From: a virus
Virus record (IMG/VR): IMGVR_UViG_3300023174_002652
Location: 1-20,461 of that record
DNA length: 20,461 bases
Direction: 5' to 3' (one strand)
Position numbers and translations under genes: made by a program. The notes under the pieces were generated by a model. It made no database searches, was not told the origin of the DNA, and saw nothing but the letters and a program-made list of their open reading frames with translations. Shown in pieces: positions 1 to 5,576 of this stretch (positions within the stretch are counted from its first letter, which is position 1; each line of letters begins with the position of its first letter).

Positions 1-465
1 CCAGTAAGTACCATACTTTGGTCGAATGCCAAATGTCTTTTCCATGCCAACAGCATACAGTGCCAACTGCAAGTCTGATGATGGTGTGTACTTGCCAGTC
101 TTTAAGTCTACAATAACTAACTCACCATCTGGTGTCACCATCACACGGTCAATACCCATTTGGACTGGGACATCACCCATGTGTGGGGTCATTGAGATTT
201 CAATGGCAGGCTTACCGTCAGGAGTAGTCCAGATACTCCAGCCTAATTGACCAGTCCGGAACTGTACCCATGAGTCCAGCATACTGCGACCCTCTGAGAA
301 CCACCATGTTTCGTCTTCACCGTCTGGGTTAGCCTTGGTAGTACGGCCAGCCCTCCTCCACAATGCCTCTTCCTGCCCCGTAGAAGCCTTGTGAGCGGTT
401 TTTACCCTGTCCCACGTATCTTTCCACAGAACATCTAATACTTCTGGTGATGTTGGGTTGCTCAT
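1..465 (-). CDS. RecB/Cas4-like PD-(D/E)XK nuclease, C-terminal part (partial at window edge)
   Basis: The 155 visible residues run off the left edge, so the C-terminus is missing. The core of the PD-(D/E)XK exonuclease fold is visible: GIDRV around residue 104-108, then IVDLKTGK at 118-125 with D120 and K122 as the catalytic D-x-K, and QLALYA at 133-138, the Q-x-x-x-Y motif of RecB/AddB/Cas4-type nucleases. Such enzymes resect DNA ends in recombination and repair. The family's N-terminal elements are absent here and are instead encoded by the gene just upstream, whose stop overlaps this ATG (ATGA). A GAGG lies 4 nt before the ATG, so independent initiation is plausible. Either the enzyme is made as two coupled polypeptides or one gene has been broken by a one-base change. 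The family call is firm; whether this is a free-standing gene is open. Confidence 0.8.
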   Translation of the reverse strand, partial: MSNPTSPEVLDVLWKDTWDRVKTAHKASTGQEEALWRRAGRTTKANPDGEDETWWFSEGRSMLDSWVQFRTGQLGWSIWTTPDGKPAIEISMTPHMGDVPVQMGIDRVMVTPDGELVIVDLKTGKYTPSSDLQLALYAVGMEKTFGIRPKYGTYW

Positions 466-668
466 CTGCCCTCAATCTCGTACATAGCCTTGTCAAAGGC
501 TTCAGTAGCCTCATGAACTGATGAACCTCCTACTAACCACCAAGAACCATCCTCTTTTAACTGGACAATGCGAGATAGGTAGTACTTCCAACCACAATCT
601 AACCATGTGGTTAGTTGTGAGTATGAGATATGACTTGGTAAATCATATCCATTTATTTTCACAGACAT
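462..668 (-). CDS. RecB/Cas4-like nuclease, N-terminal part
   Basis: This 68-residue protein has the opening of the RecB/Cas4 nuclease fold: SYSQLTTWLDCGWKYYLSRI (residues 15-34) corresponds to the usual S-x-S-x-L...C-x-x-x-Y start, and GGSSVHEATEAF (47-58) carries the conserved histidine H52 of motif I. It then stops exactly where the next frame begins. The start is well supported: AAAGGA lies 6 nt before the ATG. Alone it lacks the acidic and lysine residues that cut DNA, so it would need the downstream polypeptide to make an active site. The overlap is an ATGA, typical of termination-reinitiation coupling. No slippery heptamer is visible at the junction, so programmed frameshifting is less likely than coupling or a recent frameshift. 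Confidence 0.8.
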   Translation of the reverse strand: MSVKINGYDLPSHISYSQLTTWLDCGWKYYLSRIVQLKEDGSWWLVGGSSVHEATEAFDKAMYEIEGR

Positions 669-696
669 CTAGTGTCCTTTCTGTTGTTACTTGCGT

Positions 697-770
697 GGCA
701 GCAACAGGGATTGCACCCGAACAATCAGATGATGCTTCCCCTCATCATCTGTTGACCACTTGGTGCTGCC
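697..770 (-). ncRNA. tRNA-like structured RNA (noncanonical anticodon arm)
   Basis: The 74-nt element is closed by a perfect 7-bp stem (GGCAGCA with TGCTGCC) followed by an A, like an acceptor stem and discriminator base. A T-arm-like hairpin sits in the correct place, with loop TGCAATC (T54, C56, A57, A58 kept, position 55 changed) but an imperfect stem. The 5' part has AGTGGTCAA, like a D-loop with its GG, but no D-stem. The middle arm is unusual: a 9-bp stem (CAGATGATG with CATCATCTG, extendable by 3 bp past a bulged A) with an 8-nt loop AGGGGAAG instead of a 5-bp stem with 7-nt loop, and there is no U33. It is therefore not an ordinary decoding tRNA. It could be a decayed phage tRNA, a tRNA mimic or an unrelated structured RNA. 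It lies in a gene-free gap (669-895) in the orientation of the flanking genes. Confidence 0.4.
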
Positions 771-774
771 TTGT

Positions 775-809
775 GGTGGTGAGCATGCACTAGGAACATA
801 CCCACCACC
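775..809. repeat. Inverted repeat next to the tRNA-like element
   Basis: GGTGGTG at 775-781 pairs with CACCACC at 803-809 (7 bp, 21-nt loop). It lies immediately upstream of the tRNA-like element on the minus strand and may be part of the same structured transcript. Confidence 0.4.
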
Positions 810-842
810 CATCACTAGGAGAGTAATGAACAACTATAACTA

Positions 843-865
843 GAAACCCTTAAGGGGTTTCTTTT
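843..865 (+). terminator. Hairpin followed by T-run, terminator-like
   Basis: GAAACCC (843-849), loop TTAAG, GGGTTTC (855-861), then TTTT. As a rho-independent terminator it reads on the plus strand, opposite to all nearby genes; on the minus strand the sequence after the stem is not T-rich. It could stop antisense transcription or simply be an RNA hairpin after the 896-1228 gene. A 12-bp palindrome TATAGTACTATA follows at 865-876. Confidence 0.45.
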
Positions 866-895
866 ATAGTACTATATATGATATTAATGATTTTG

Positions 896-1228
896 TTATC
901 GAGTGTCAAATAAATCACCTTGTATCGGCGTGTCGTTGAAGATTTTTGTGGGTACAAGTACCTTGAATACCCTTGCTACATCACCAGGTTTGAGTGCTTG
1001 TATGTTACCACGACCATCAAAATCTTTGGTAGCCATAGCCTCTGACTCGTATGGTCCAAATAGAAATTGTCCTACGCCTTGATAGTTAACACCAACTGCG
1101 TATAAATCACGGTCACGGCGCATGTCATCTATCATCTTCCAGATAATTTCTGCTAGGTATACTACATCATGGTGTTCTTGTTCAAGAACATCAGCAATAG
1201 CCTCGAGTTCTTTCTTTCTTGTTCTCAT
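896..1228 (-). CDS. Hypothetical phage protein, 110 aa
   Basis: I do not recognise the family. The N-terminus (MRTRKKELEAIADVLEQEH, residues 1-19) is charged and helical. A middle part reading YAVGVNYQGVGQFLFGPYES (43-62) looks like a small beta-rich domain that carries an FGPY segment and leads into an alpha/beta tail. There is no signal peptide or membrane segment, so it is probably cytoplasmic. The ATG overlaps the stop of the upstream 39-residue membrane protein gene (ATGA), and a weak AGG lies 7 nt before the ATG, so translation is probably coupled. It is the last protein gene before the tRNA-like element. Gene reality is likely from the overlap and codon structure; function is unknown. 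Confidence 0.7.
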   Translation of the reverse strand: MRTRKKELEAIADVLEQEHHDVVYLAEIIWKMIDDMRRDRDLYAVGVNYQGVGQFLFGPYESEAMATKDFDGRGNIQALKPGDVARVFKVLVPTKIFNDTPIQGDLFDTR

Positions 1229-1344
1229 TTGATACCTAGCCTATCCATAACTTTTCTATAACGATTTATAGTTGTCTTAGCATTTGATACAGCAACTAAC
1301 AGTATGAAATTGAGTATGTATGAAAGAATACTAATCCATCTCAC
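1225..1344 (-). CDS. Small single-pass membrane protein, 39 aa, GTG start
   Basis: This short gene begins with GTG at 1344. A strong ribosome binding site, AAGGAGG (1351-1357 on the plus strand as CCTCCTT), lies exactly 6 nt before it, and its TGA overlaps the ATG of the next gene. The product starts RWISILSYILNFILLVAVSN: about 17 hydrophobic residues (4-20) form one predicted transmembrane helix, followed by a positively charged tail (TTINRYRKVMDRLGIK). By the positive-inside rule the C-terminus should be cytoplasmic. Small phage membrane proteins of this type can be holin-like, superinfection-exclusion or inhibitor proteins, but nothing in the sequence selects one. The ribosome binding site and overlaps on both sides make it a convincing gene despite its size. 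Confidence 0.7.
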   Translation of the reverse strand: MRWISILSYILNFILLVAVSNAKTTINRYRKVMDRLGIK

Positions 1345-1543
1345 CTGATACCTCCTTAAGGTACTCGTCTGCATGCTCTACGTCATGTGCTATGTGTTCG
1401 TAGTATGCAGCAGATACAACCAACATCTTCAGAGCAGGATGTGCTCGTGTATTCCACCACACACCTGCCTCTTCCCTGAACTCATCCTTCATGTCAAGCA
1501 GGAACAATGGACTGTTATCTTCCATAATCTTGCTCATTGTCAT
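1331..1543 (-). CDS. Hypothetical phage protein, about 70 aa
   Basis: I do not recognise this family. From the ATG at 1543 the product is 70 residues, acidic and rich in aromatic residues, with a helical C-terminal half (VVSAAYYEHIAHDVEHADEY). No membrane segment or cysteine cluster is visible. The start is uncertain: ATG codons at 1543 and 1537 lie inside the end of the upstream zinc-ribbon gene, only a weak GGA precedes them, and a TTG at 1561 would add six residues. Its end overlaps the start of the 39-residue membrane protein by 14 nt, continuing the chain of overlapping leftward genes. It is likely real from its position and the absence of any other frame covering the stretch. Confidence 0.6.
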   Translation of the reverse strand: MTMSKIMEDNSPLFLLDMKDEFREEAGVWWNTRAHPALKMLVVSAAYYEHIAHDVEHADEYLKEVSGEMD

Positions 1544-1742
1544 AGTCAGTATTCCACTCAAGACGTTGCTCGTCTGTGATAATCATCTCATAGTTACAGT
1601 CAGGACAATAACTAATAGTAGTGCCGTCATCATCTGCCGGTACGTCTATGTCAATGACCTCGACACCACACTCAGGGCAATCCCAATCATCACTTCTATC
1701 ACTGGTCAGCCAGCCTGACCCATGCAAACTACCTTGATTCAT
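1515..1742 (-). CDS. Small zinc-ribbon protein, 75 aa
   Basis: Two C-P-x-C knuckles are visible, CPECG and, about 24 residues later, CPDC, the spacing of a zinc ribbon that binds one zinc ion. Between them is an acidic stretch (VIDIDVPADDDG). Such small zinc ribbons in phages usually contact nucleic acid or proteins; no enzyme domain is present. The ATG at 1742 is preferred because AGGAG lies 9 nt upstream of it, whereas the ATG at 1751 directly abuts that ribosome binding site. It overlaps the end of the WhiB gene by 14 nt, so the two regulators are probably co-translated. The zinc-ribbon call is firm, the role unknown. Confidence 0.75.
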   Translation of the reverse strand: MNQGSLHGSGWLTSDRSDDWDCPECGVEVIDIDVPADDDGTTISYCPDCNYEMIITDEQRLEWNTDYDNEQDYGR

Positions 1743-2259
1743 ATATACCATCTCCTGTTTCTCTTTGTTCTATTCTTCCTATGTGTACTTGATAGTCTAT
1801 CTCATTAACTCTGATGCCACGCATGATACGTTCTGACTCACGTTCAGTGGCAGTCATACCACCCCAGAACCCGTACTTCTCACGGGTTATGCCCCATTCC
1901 CTGCATTTCTGCACGATTGGACATGACAGACACATGCGCCTGAGGTATGCATGCTGTACTGGCTTACTTGACCACCAGATTGTATCGTCCTGGTCTATTG
2001 CAGCCTCAACCTCTAAGCCATCATCATAGAAAGCCTTGTGTCCAACGCCCTTGCATGATGCATTCTCGAAGTCAGGTAACTCAAGTACCAAGTCACTCAT
2101 CTTCTCACGCGCACGTCTTCCGGGCATGGACTTAACGCTACTGCCATCTCTAGATACCAATTCCCTAGTGTCTAGTCTAACTTGAGACCTTGCTAGTGCA
2201 GGTGTTTCTAGTACGTAGATTACTTCCTTGTCACTCAAATGTCCGTGTGTCATGGTCAT
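1729..2259 (-). CDS. whiB: WhiB-family iron-sulfur transcription regulator
   Basis: WhiB-like proteins bind a [4Fe-4S] cluster and, in studied cases, regulate transcription through the primary sigma factor; several actinophages encode them. All four cluster cysteines are present: C69, then C110-x2-C113-x5-C119, followed by the diagnostic turn YGFWGG (129-134) and a basic tail. At 176 residues it is longer than typical WhiB proteins (about 80-140) because of an N-terminal extension of about 60 residues with no recognised domain. An internal ATG at 2100 (MSDLVLELPDF) would give a classic short WhiB, but it has no clear ribosome binding site. The chosen start has GAGAGAAG just before it and overlaps the upstream gene by 29 nt. 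It could redirect host RNA polymerase during infection or, as described for mycobacteriophage TM4 WhiB, affect septation or superinfection. Confidence 0.9.
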   Translation of the reverse strand: MTMTHGHLSDKEVIYVLETPALARSQVRLDTRELVSRDGSSVKSMPGRRAREKMSDLVLELPDFENASCKGVGHKAFYDDGLEVEAAIDQDDTIWWSSKPVQHAYLRRMCLSCPIVQKCREWGITREKYGFWGGMTATERESERIMRGIRVNEIDYQVHIGRIEQRETGDGIYESR

Positions 2260-2533
2260 CTTCTCTCTGTGCTAGTGTGTTGTACCCTGGAAATTGGTAG
2301 AGAAGTTCTCCTCTATCATCTTCCACTGTAAGTACACCTGCTTGGTCGAGGGCTGATGGAATCATAGGGATACCACCGCTCATGGTAATGAACCTGTCTA
2401 GTGCATTGTATACAATAGCCTCGTCAGTTACAGGATGTTGTCCCAACCCATACTCACCACTGTCCAGCATGTCCTTGAGTATCTCATGGTAGAAGTACTC
2501 AACTTCATATGTAATCTTAATTGTTTCTGTCAT
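2231..2533 (-). CDS. Hypothetical phage protein, 100 aa
   Basis: I do not recognise the family. The protein is acidic and soluble. It opens with a short beta-strand (TIKITYEVEYFYHEIL), followed by helices and a GIPMIPSALDQ turn; no motif stands out. Its ATG lies one base after the TAA of the amidotransferase gene, with only a weak GG before it, so translation is probably coupled to that gene. One copy of the 16-bp palindrome lies about 60 nt upstream of this start, inside the end of the amidotransferase gene. The gene sits between the amidotransferase and the WhiB gene and could belong functionally to either; nothing in the sequence decides. Confidence 0.7.
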   Translation of the reverse strand: MTETIKITYEVEYFYHEILKDMLDSGEYGLGQHPVTDEAIVYNALDRFITMSGGIPMIPSALDQAGVLTVEDDRGELLYQFPGYNTLAQREDDHDTRTFE

Positions 2534-2534
2534 G

Positions 2535-3431
2535 TTACCAGTCCATCTTCTCTAGTTGTTTCTTTTCTTCTTCCCACCAGTAGTCATTATTCCTGACAGT
2601 ACCGTCAGGTTTGTAGCATAGACAGTGAACCATATGTTCATTGCAATCTATGCATGTGTTACATGCTGTGCATGCACCTTCATCATAGTCATCTTCTTGC
2701 AGTTGTGAGTAGCAATGATAGCACACATCATAGATACTTCTAACATTACCGTTAGCATCTATCAACTCATCAGATGATAATAATATATTCTTGTCATTCT
2801 CAAACAAGTCATAGTCAGCAGATGATGCATAGCCACCAGTGTATTTACTACTGCTACCTGTGTACCAGTAACTGCGTGACTTGTATGAAGTGTTGGACCA
2901 CCATACACCGTCAACCCAGTGACCATCTTTCTCATTGAGAATGTACACATCATCTTTGAGGTCAGGTGATGTACTAAGGATAGCAATCTTGCTACCTCTA
3001 GCCCAGTCCTCTAGTTGCTTGAAGTACATAGGGTCATCAAGCACATCGACACCCATATTAGGTAGCAATTCTTCAGCAAACACACGGGTATCTGAGCGTT
3101 TGTCACCAGGTTTGAGCATGACCGGAAGCATACCATTGTGACCTAACACAATGTCCTTGCGACCATCAACCCTGAATGGGTGATTGTTCTCAACGTGTGT
3201 CGTACCGTGTGTGGTAAGACGTGCGTGGAACATACCGATAGCATCAGGATTCTTATCTAACTCAGCAAAGAACCTGTCAATGGTCACGTCTACTAGCATA
3301 CCTCGACCAGCCACAATGTGGTCGCCGTGATGTACCGCATAGCCGAAGCCATCGCTGTTGTTGTAGCAAGCAATCTCTAACTGCTCGCGCGTTGGTCGTG
3401 ACCCTGGAAGGGATACACATAACATACACAT
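2535..3431 (-). CDS. Class II glutamine amidotransferase-like protein with C-terminal zinc-binding cysteines
   Basis: The N-terminal 100 residues are those of a class II (Ntn-type) glutamine amidotransferase: C2 would become the N-terminal nucleophile after removal of Met1, followed by NSDGFGY (25-31), FHARLTTHG (68-76), ENNHPF (81-86) and GHNG (97-100). These enzymes release ammonia from glutamine and pass it to a partner. The C-terminus carries eight cysteines (237, 240, 254, 257, 260, 263, 270, 272), probably binding two zinc ions. The start is supported by GGAG 7 nt before the ATG, and it places Cys directly after Met as the mechanism requires. The gene begins 2 nt after the amidoligase gene, so the two are co-translated, and the amidoligase is the obvious ammonia or amine acceptor partner. 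A copy of the 16-bp palindrome lies in the 3' end of this gene. Confidence 0.88.
   Translation of the reverse strand: MCMLCVSLPGSRPTREQLEIACYNNSDGFGYAVHHGDHIVAGRGMLVDVTIDRFFAELDKNPDAIGMFHARLTTHGTTHVENNHPFRVDGRKDIVLGHNGMLPVMLKPGDKRSDTRVFAEELLPNMGVDVLDDPMYFKQLEDWARGSKIAILSTSPDLKDDVYILNEKDGHWVDGVWWSNTSYKSRSYWYTGSSSKYTGGYASSADYDLFENDKNILLSSDELIDANGNVRSIYDVCYHCYSQLQEDDYDEGACTACNTCIDCNEHMVHCLCYKPDGTVRNNDYWWEEEKKQLEKMDW
2592..2609. promoter_or_regulatory. 16-bp palindrome, copy 1
   Basis: CTGACAGTACCGTCAG at 2593-2608, with one further complementary pair outside it (C/G). It lies inside the 3' end of the amidotransferase gene, about 60 nt upstream of the start at 2533. Probable DNA-binding site; protein unknown. 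Confidence 0.55.
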
Positions 3432-3433
3432 AA

Positions 3434-4633
3434 TTACTCTCCATCATTCTGAGAAGTATAGGACTTCTCACTAAAGCCGAACTCGACCGACTTGTTTATG
3501 TAACTTAATAGGTTTGGATACAAAGCCCTGTTGCCTCGTAACCATTGGATAAATGCAGGTGCTGTTAGGTATTCCTCAGCACCGACACCTGACCTAGCAC
3601 CGCGTGAATACTCAACGGCACTATGCACATACTCAAGTGCAGCGAGTATGCGTTCTTTCTTTAGTGAACCCCTGAACATGCGCACCTCAAGGGTAGATGT
3701 TGGTAGTACATTGACGGCAGAATACCGTTGCGCATAATTGTTTTGACCCTTTAGATGCTTGGGTATTTCCAAGCGATTACTCCTGTCAAAGGATGCGTAT
3801 GAGTTACCTTGTCTACCTGCAATCAGGTATGACAAAGCCTTGTTGCGCATGAGTAGCAGGGTGAATGAGTACTGATGCAACCTACCATTGAAGCCACGTC
3901 TATCAACGTGAACATGTAAGCCACAAGTACTCCTGTCCCATGAGCGATAGCCCTTATCCAGTAGACCTTGAGTCCACTCCCAGTTCATGCTGTGTGCATA
4001 AGCAAGGGTCATTGGGTGTGTGACTATCTCAAAGCCGTCATTAAGTGAGCCGTCCTCCTTGAAGTAAGCAAGGTCTCCTAAGTATGACTCCACTAATTCC
4101 GGACCATCATAGTCATCACCATTAGACTCAACCTCTAACTCAAAGCCCATGAATACATGGCGGTCAGCATCAGGGTCATTATCTACCCAATGAAACTGAG
4201 GGTAAGGCTTGTAACCATAGTCGTGTACATCATGGCTACCACCACAGCACCTGCCCTGTCTAGGGTCATAACTATAATCGCAACGAGTGCAATGCTCAGA
4301 GTAATCCTCGTAACAACTGTGACACCAGTCATCACTGCTAATGTTGTACATGTCATTCTCGTGTTCAGTCCTACCACATCTGTCACATGTAGACATTCTG
4401 TTGCCACATGGGTGACAGTAGCCAGCATGATTGTCATGCACCTCGGTATCTGGGAATGTGCAATCACACCAGTTACACACAAAGATGTGAGCCTCGCAGT
4501 ACGCATCCTCGCTACTATCAAGTGCGTATGTGTCATTGTCCATGTCTATGGTATTAGTACATGTACCATAACAACACACCACCTGTCGTTCATCTACCTC
4601 AACATCGAGGTATGTTGTATCTATCTCACTCAT
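3434..4633 (-). CDS. Amidoligase_2-family COOH-NH2 ligase with N-terminal cysteine-rich zinc domains
   Basis: The C-terminal part matches the putative amidoligase family (Amidoligase_2, glutamine-synthetase/gamma-glutamylcysteine-synthetase fold), which is predicted to join a carboxylate to an amine using ATP. Motifs are GFELEVE (163-169), EDGS (193-196), FEIVTHP (201-207), CGLHVHVD (237-244), RYSAVNV (303-309) and TLEVRMFRGSL (314-324). Residues 20-130 contain a run of C-x2-C pairs (about 20 Cys plus His), resembling several tandem LIM or treble-clef fingers, perhaps to hold a substrate protein. I chose the ATG at 4633 (399 aa): AGGAGG lies 7 nt upstream, and a longer reading from 4687 would translate through the 16-bp palindrome. 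Immediately downstream is a class II amidotransferase, a neighbour previously noted for this family in comparative genomics. The substrate is unknown. Confidence 0.87.
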   Translation of the reverse strand: MSEIDTTYLDVEVDERQVVCCYGTCTNTIDMDNDTYALDSSEDAYCEAHIFVCNWCDCTFPDTEVHDNHAGYCHPCGNRMSTCDRCGRTEHENDMYNISSDDWCHSCYEDYSEHCTRCDYSYDPRQGRCCGGSHDVHDYGYKPYPQFHWVDNDPDADRHVFMGFELEVESNGDDYDGPELVESYLGDLAYFKEDGSLNDGFEIVTHPMTLAYAHSMNWEWTQGLLDKGYRSWDRSTCGLHVHVDRRGFNGRLHQYSFTLLLMRNKALSYLIAGRQGNSYASFDRSNRLEIPKHLKGQNNYAQRYSAVNVLPTSTLEVRMFRGSLKKERILAALEYVHSAVEYSRGARSGVGAEEYLTAPAFIQWLRGNRALYPNLLSYINKSVEFGFSEKSYTSQNDGE

Positions 4634-4818
4634 CAGAGTGCCTCCTGTTCTGACGGTACCGTCAGGTTGTTGGTTGGTTCTAGCCATTCGATACTGTCCA
4701 TACTGGCAAGCCTGTCTTTCAATATCTTGTGTGCTTCACCACTAGCATAACCGAGCCTGATTAGATTATCAAGTTCAGTCTGATACCAATAAAGCGCAGT
4801 CATGTGTGCCTTAGCCAT
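4633..4818 (-). CDS. Hypothetical small protein, 61 aa
   Basis: This short, mostly helical protein begins MAKAHMTALYWYQTELDNL; no known domain is visible. GAGGAG lies 10 nt before the ATG, which sits inside the end of the preceding gene; its TGA overlaps the ATG of the amidoligase gene (TGATG). The pattern W-Y-x3-L followed by G-Y and a helix resembles that of the upstream 4811-4972 product, so the two may be diverged duplicates. Its last codons contain the 16-bp palindrome, so a regulatory site and coding sequence overlap here. It could be an accessory factor for the amidoligase, but position is the only evidence. Confidence 0.6.
   Translation of the reverse strand: MAKAHMTALYWYQTELDNLIRLGYASGEAHKILKDRLASMDSIEWLEPTNNLTVPSEQEAL
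4650..4665. promoter_or_regulatory. 16-bp palindrome, copy 2
   Basis: CTGACGGTACCGTCAG, a perfect palindrome, 16 nt upstream of the amidoligase start and just before its ribosome binding site. It also encodes the last residues of the 61-residue upstream protein. Confidence 0.6.
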
Positions 4819-4972
4819 TGTCTTTCATCTCCTCGAGGTGTACTTGCACAGTTTCGCATAGCAGATTGAGCAACTCGTTCCACTCATCTTCATTCTTAAT
4901 GTAGCCCATCTCATGTAGGTCACTAGCGTACCAAGAGATAGCCTCATCTTTCCATGTTGGTTCTTCACTCAT
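4811..4972 (-). CDS. Hypothetical small protein, about 53 aa
   Basis: From the ATG at 4972 the product is an acidic helical protein (MSEEPTWKDEAISWYASDL at its start) without recognised motifs. AAAGG lies 9 nt before this ATG; an ATG at 4978 is an alternative that adds two residues. The ATG overlaps the stop region of the upstream gene (ATGAGTGA), as is usual in this operon. The WYASDL...GY segment resembles WYQTEL...GY in the next gene downstream, suggesting a tandem duplication. Function is unknown. Confidence 0.6.
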   Translation of the reverse strand: MSEEPTWKDEAISWYASDLHEMGYIKNEDEWNELLNLLCETVQVHLEEMKDNG

Positions 4973-5159
4973 TGTCATACACCTTTCCTGGGTATGCCCA
5001 GCCATAATGCTTGGCCATCTCTAGCAACTCATCATAGATAGGGGTATCACTGTCAGTACCTGACCAGCCCAACTCTGCATGGCTTGCAGGTGTGAGTCCG
5101 TTTAGGTAGTCACGCCAATCCGTAAGGAAGGCAACCATTTCTTTCCATGTAGTTCTCAT
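4965..5159 (-). CDS. Hypothetical small protein, 64 aa
   Basis: This soluble protein is rich in aromatic residues and begins MRTTWKEMVAFLTDWRDYL; it has no cysteines, membrane segment or recognised domain. The start is well supported: AGGA lies 7 nt upstream, and the ATG overlaps the stop of the preceding gene as ATGA. It is one of a run of four genes of 50-65 codons between the amidoligase and the palindrome-rich control region. Function is unknown. Confidence 0.62.
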   Translation of the reverse strand: MRTTWKEMVAFLTDWRDYLNGLTPASHAELGWSGTDSDTPIYDELLEMAKHYGWAYPGKVYDNE

Positions 5160-5350
5160 AATTTATCCTTGTGTTCTTGCGTTATTAGATGCCTAGCAAT
5201 CTGCTCGACAATCCTAGATAAGAAGCGACTGCCCTCAGCATGAGAGTAGTCACATCTATGACAGTCGTAGGTGAACATCTGACTTAGTAATGCACCTGAC
5301 CCGTCAATAGTTTCGTAGTAAGCCAGCACTTCAATGTCATTAGTAATCAT
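5156..5350 (-). CDS. Small putative zinc-finger protein, 64 aa
   Basis: The middle of the protein reads YDCHRCDYSHAEG, a C-x2-C pair followed by a histidine, with a further histidine (ARH) about 17 residues later. This could bind one zinc ion in a C2H2-like knuckle, although the spacing is not that of a classical finger. I chose the ATG at 5350 because TTAGGA precedes it by 7 nt; the upstream ATG at 5377 lacks a ribosome binding site and would overlap the previous gene. One palindrome copy (5381-5395) lies 30 nt upstream of this start. Fold and function remain unproven. Confidence 0.62.
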   Translation of the reverse strand: MITNDIEVLAYYETIDGSGALLSQMFTYDCHRCDYSHAEGSRFLSRIVEQIARHLITQEHKDKL

Positions 5351-5351
5351 C

Positions 5352-5576
5352 TTAGTTCCTAACGGTTCTATTATCAAGTCCTGACGGTACTGTCATGATT
5401 GCTAACGCCCGTTCGATAGCATCACGGGTGTACGTCACCCGTATTGGGGTTGCAGTTGTCTTGCGTTGTGGGTGTCGAGGCTTGCCTCGTACCTGTACAT
5501 AGGAGGCACTGCGTATCACTCTATGAGTGGGTACGTTATGCCCACGAATACCCCTGATTCCATTGCCTTTAGCCAT
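5352..5576 (-). CDS. Hypothetical basic protein, 74 aa
   Basis: This strongly basic protein starts MAKGNGIRGIRGHNVPTHRV and continues with an Arg/Lys-rich central stretch, suggesting nucleic acid binding, then a short helix TRDAIERALAIM. No known domain is visible. GGAG 7 nt before the ATG at 5576 decides the start; a longer reading from 5684 would overlap the whole of the next upstream gene. The C-terminal codons (TVPSG) contain the palindrome at 5381-5395. The start overlaps the end of the 59-residue gene by 8 nt. Confidence 0.6.
   Translation of the reverse strand: MAKGNGIRGIRGHNVPTHRVIRSASYVQVRGKPRHPQRKTTATPIRVTYTRDAIERALAIMTVPSGLDNRTVRN
5381..5395. promoter_or_regulatory. 16-bp palindrome, copy 3 (last base altered)
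   Basis: CTGACGGTACTGTCA followed by T instead of G. It lies 30 nt upstream of the start at 5350 and inside the 3' end of the 74-residue gene. Confidence 0.5.

Noticed and set aside
697-770. Ordinary tRNA gene on either strand
   Set aside because: No 7-nt anticodon loop with U33 can be folded on either strand; only a tRNA-like call is defensible.
4157-4750. 197-residue plus-strand open frame
   Set aside because: It is antisense to the amidoligase gene, with a low-complexity Val/Thr/Ile composition typical of a shadow frame and no domain.
5296-5306. CTGACCCGTCA as a seventh palindrome copy
   Set aside because: It has a single central base instead of the GTAC core and lacks the outer G, so it does not fit the consensus.
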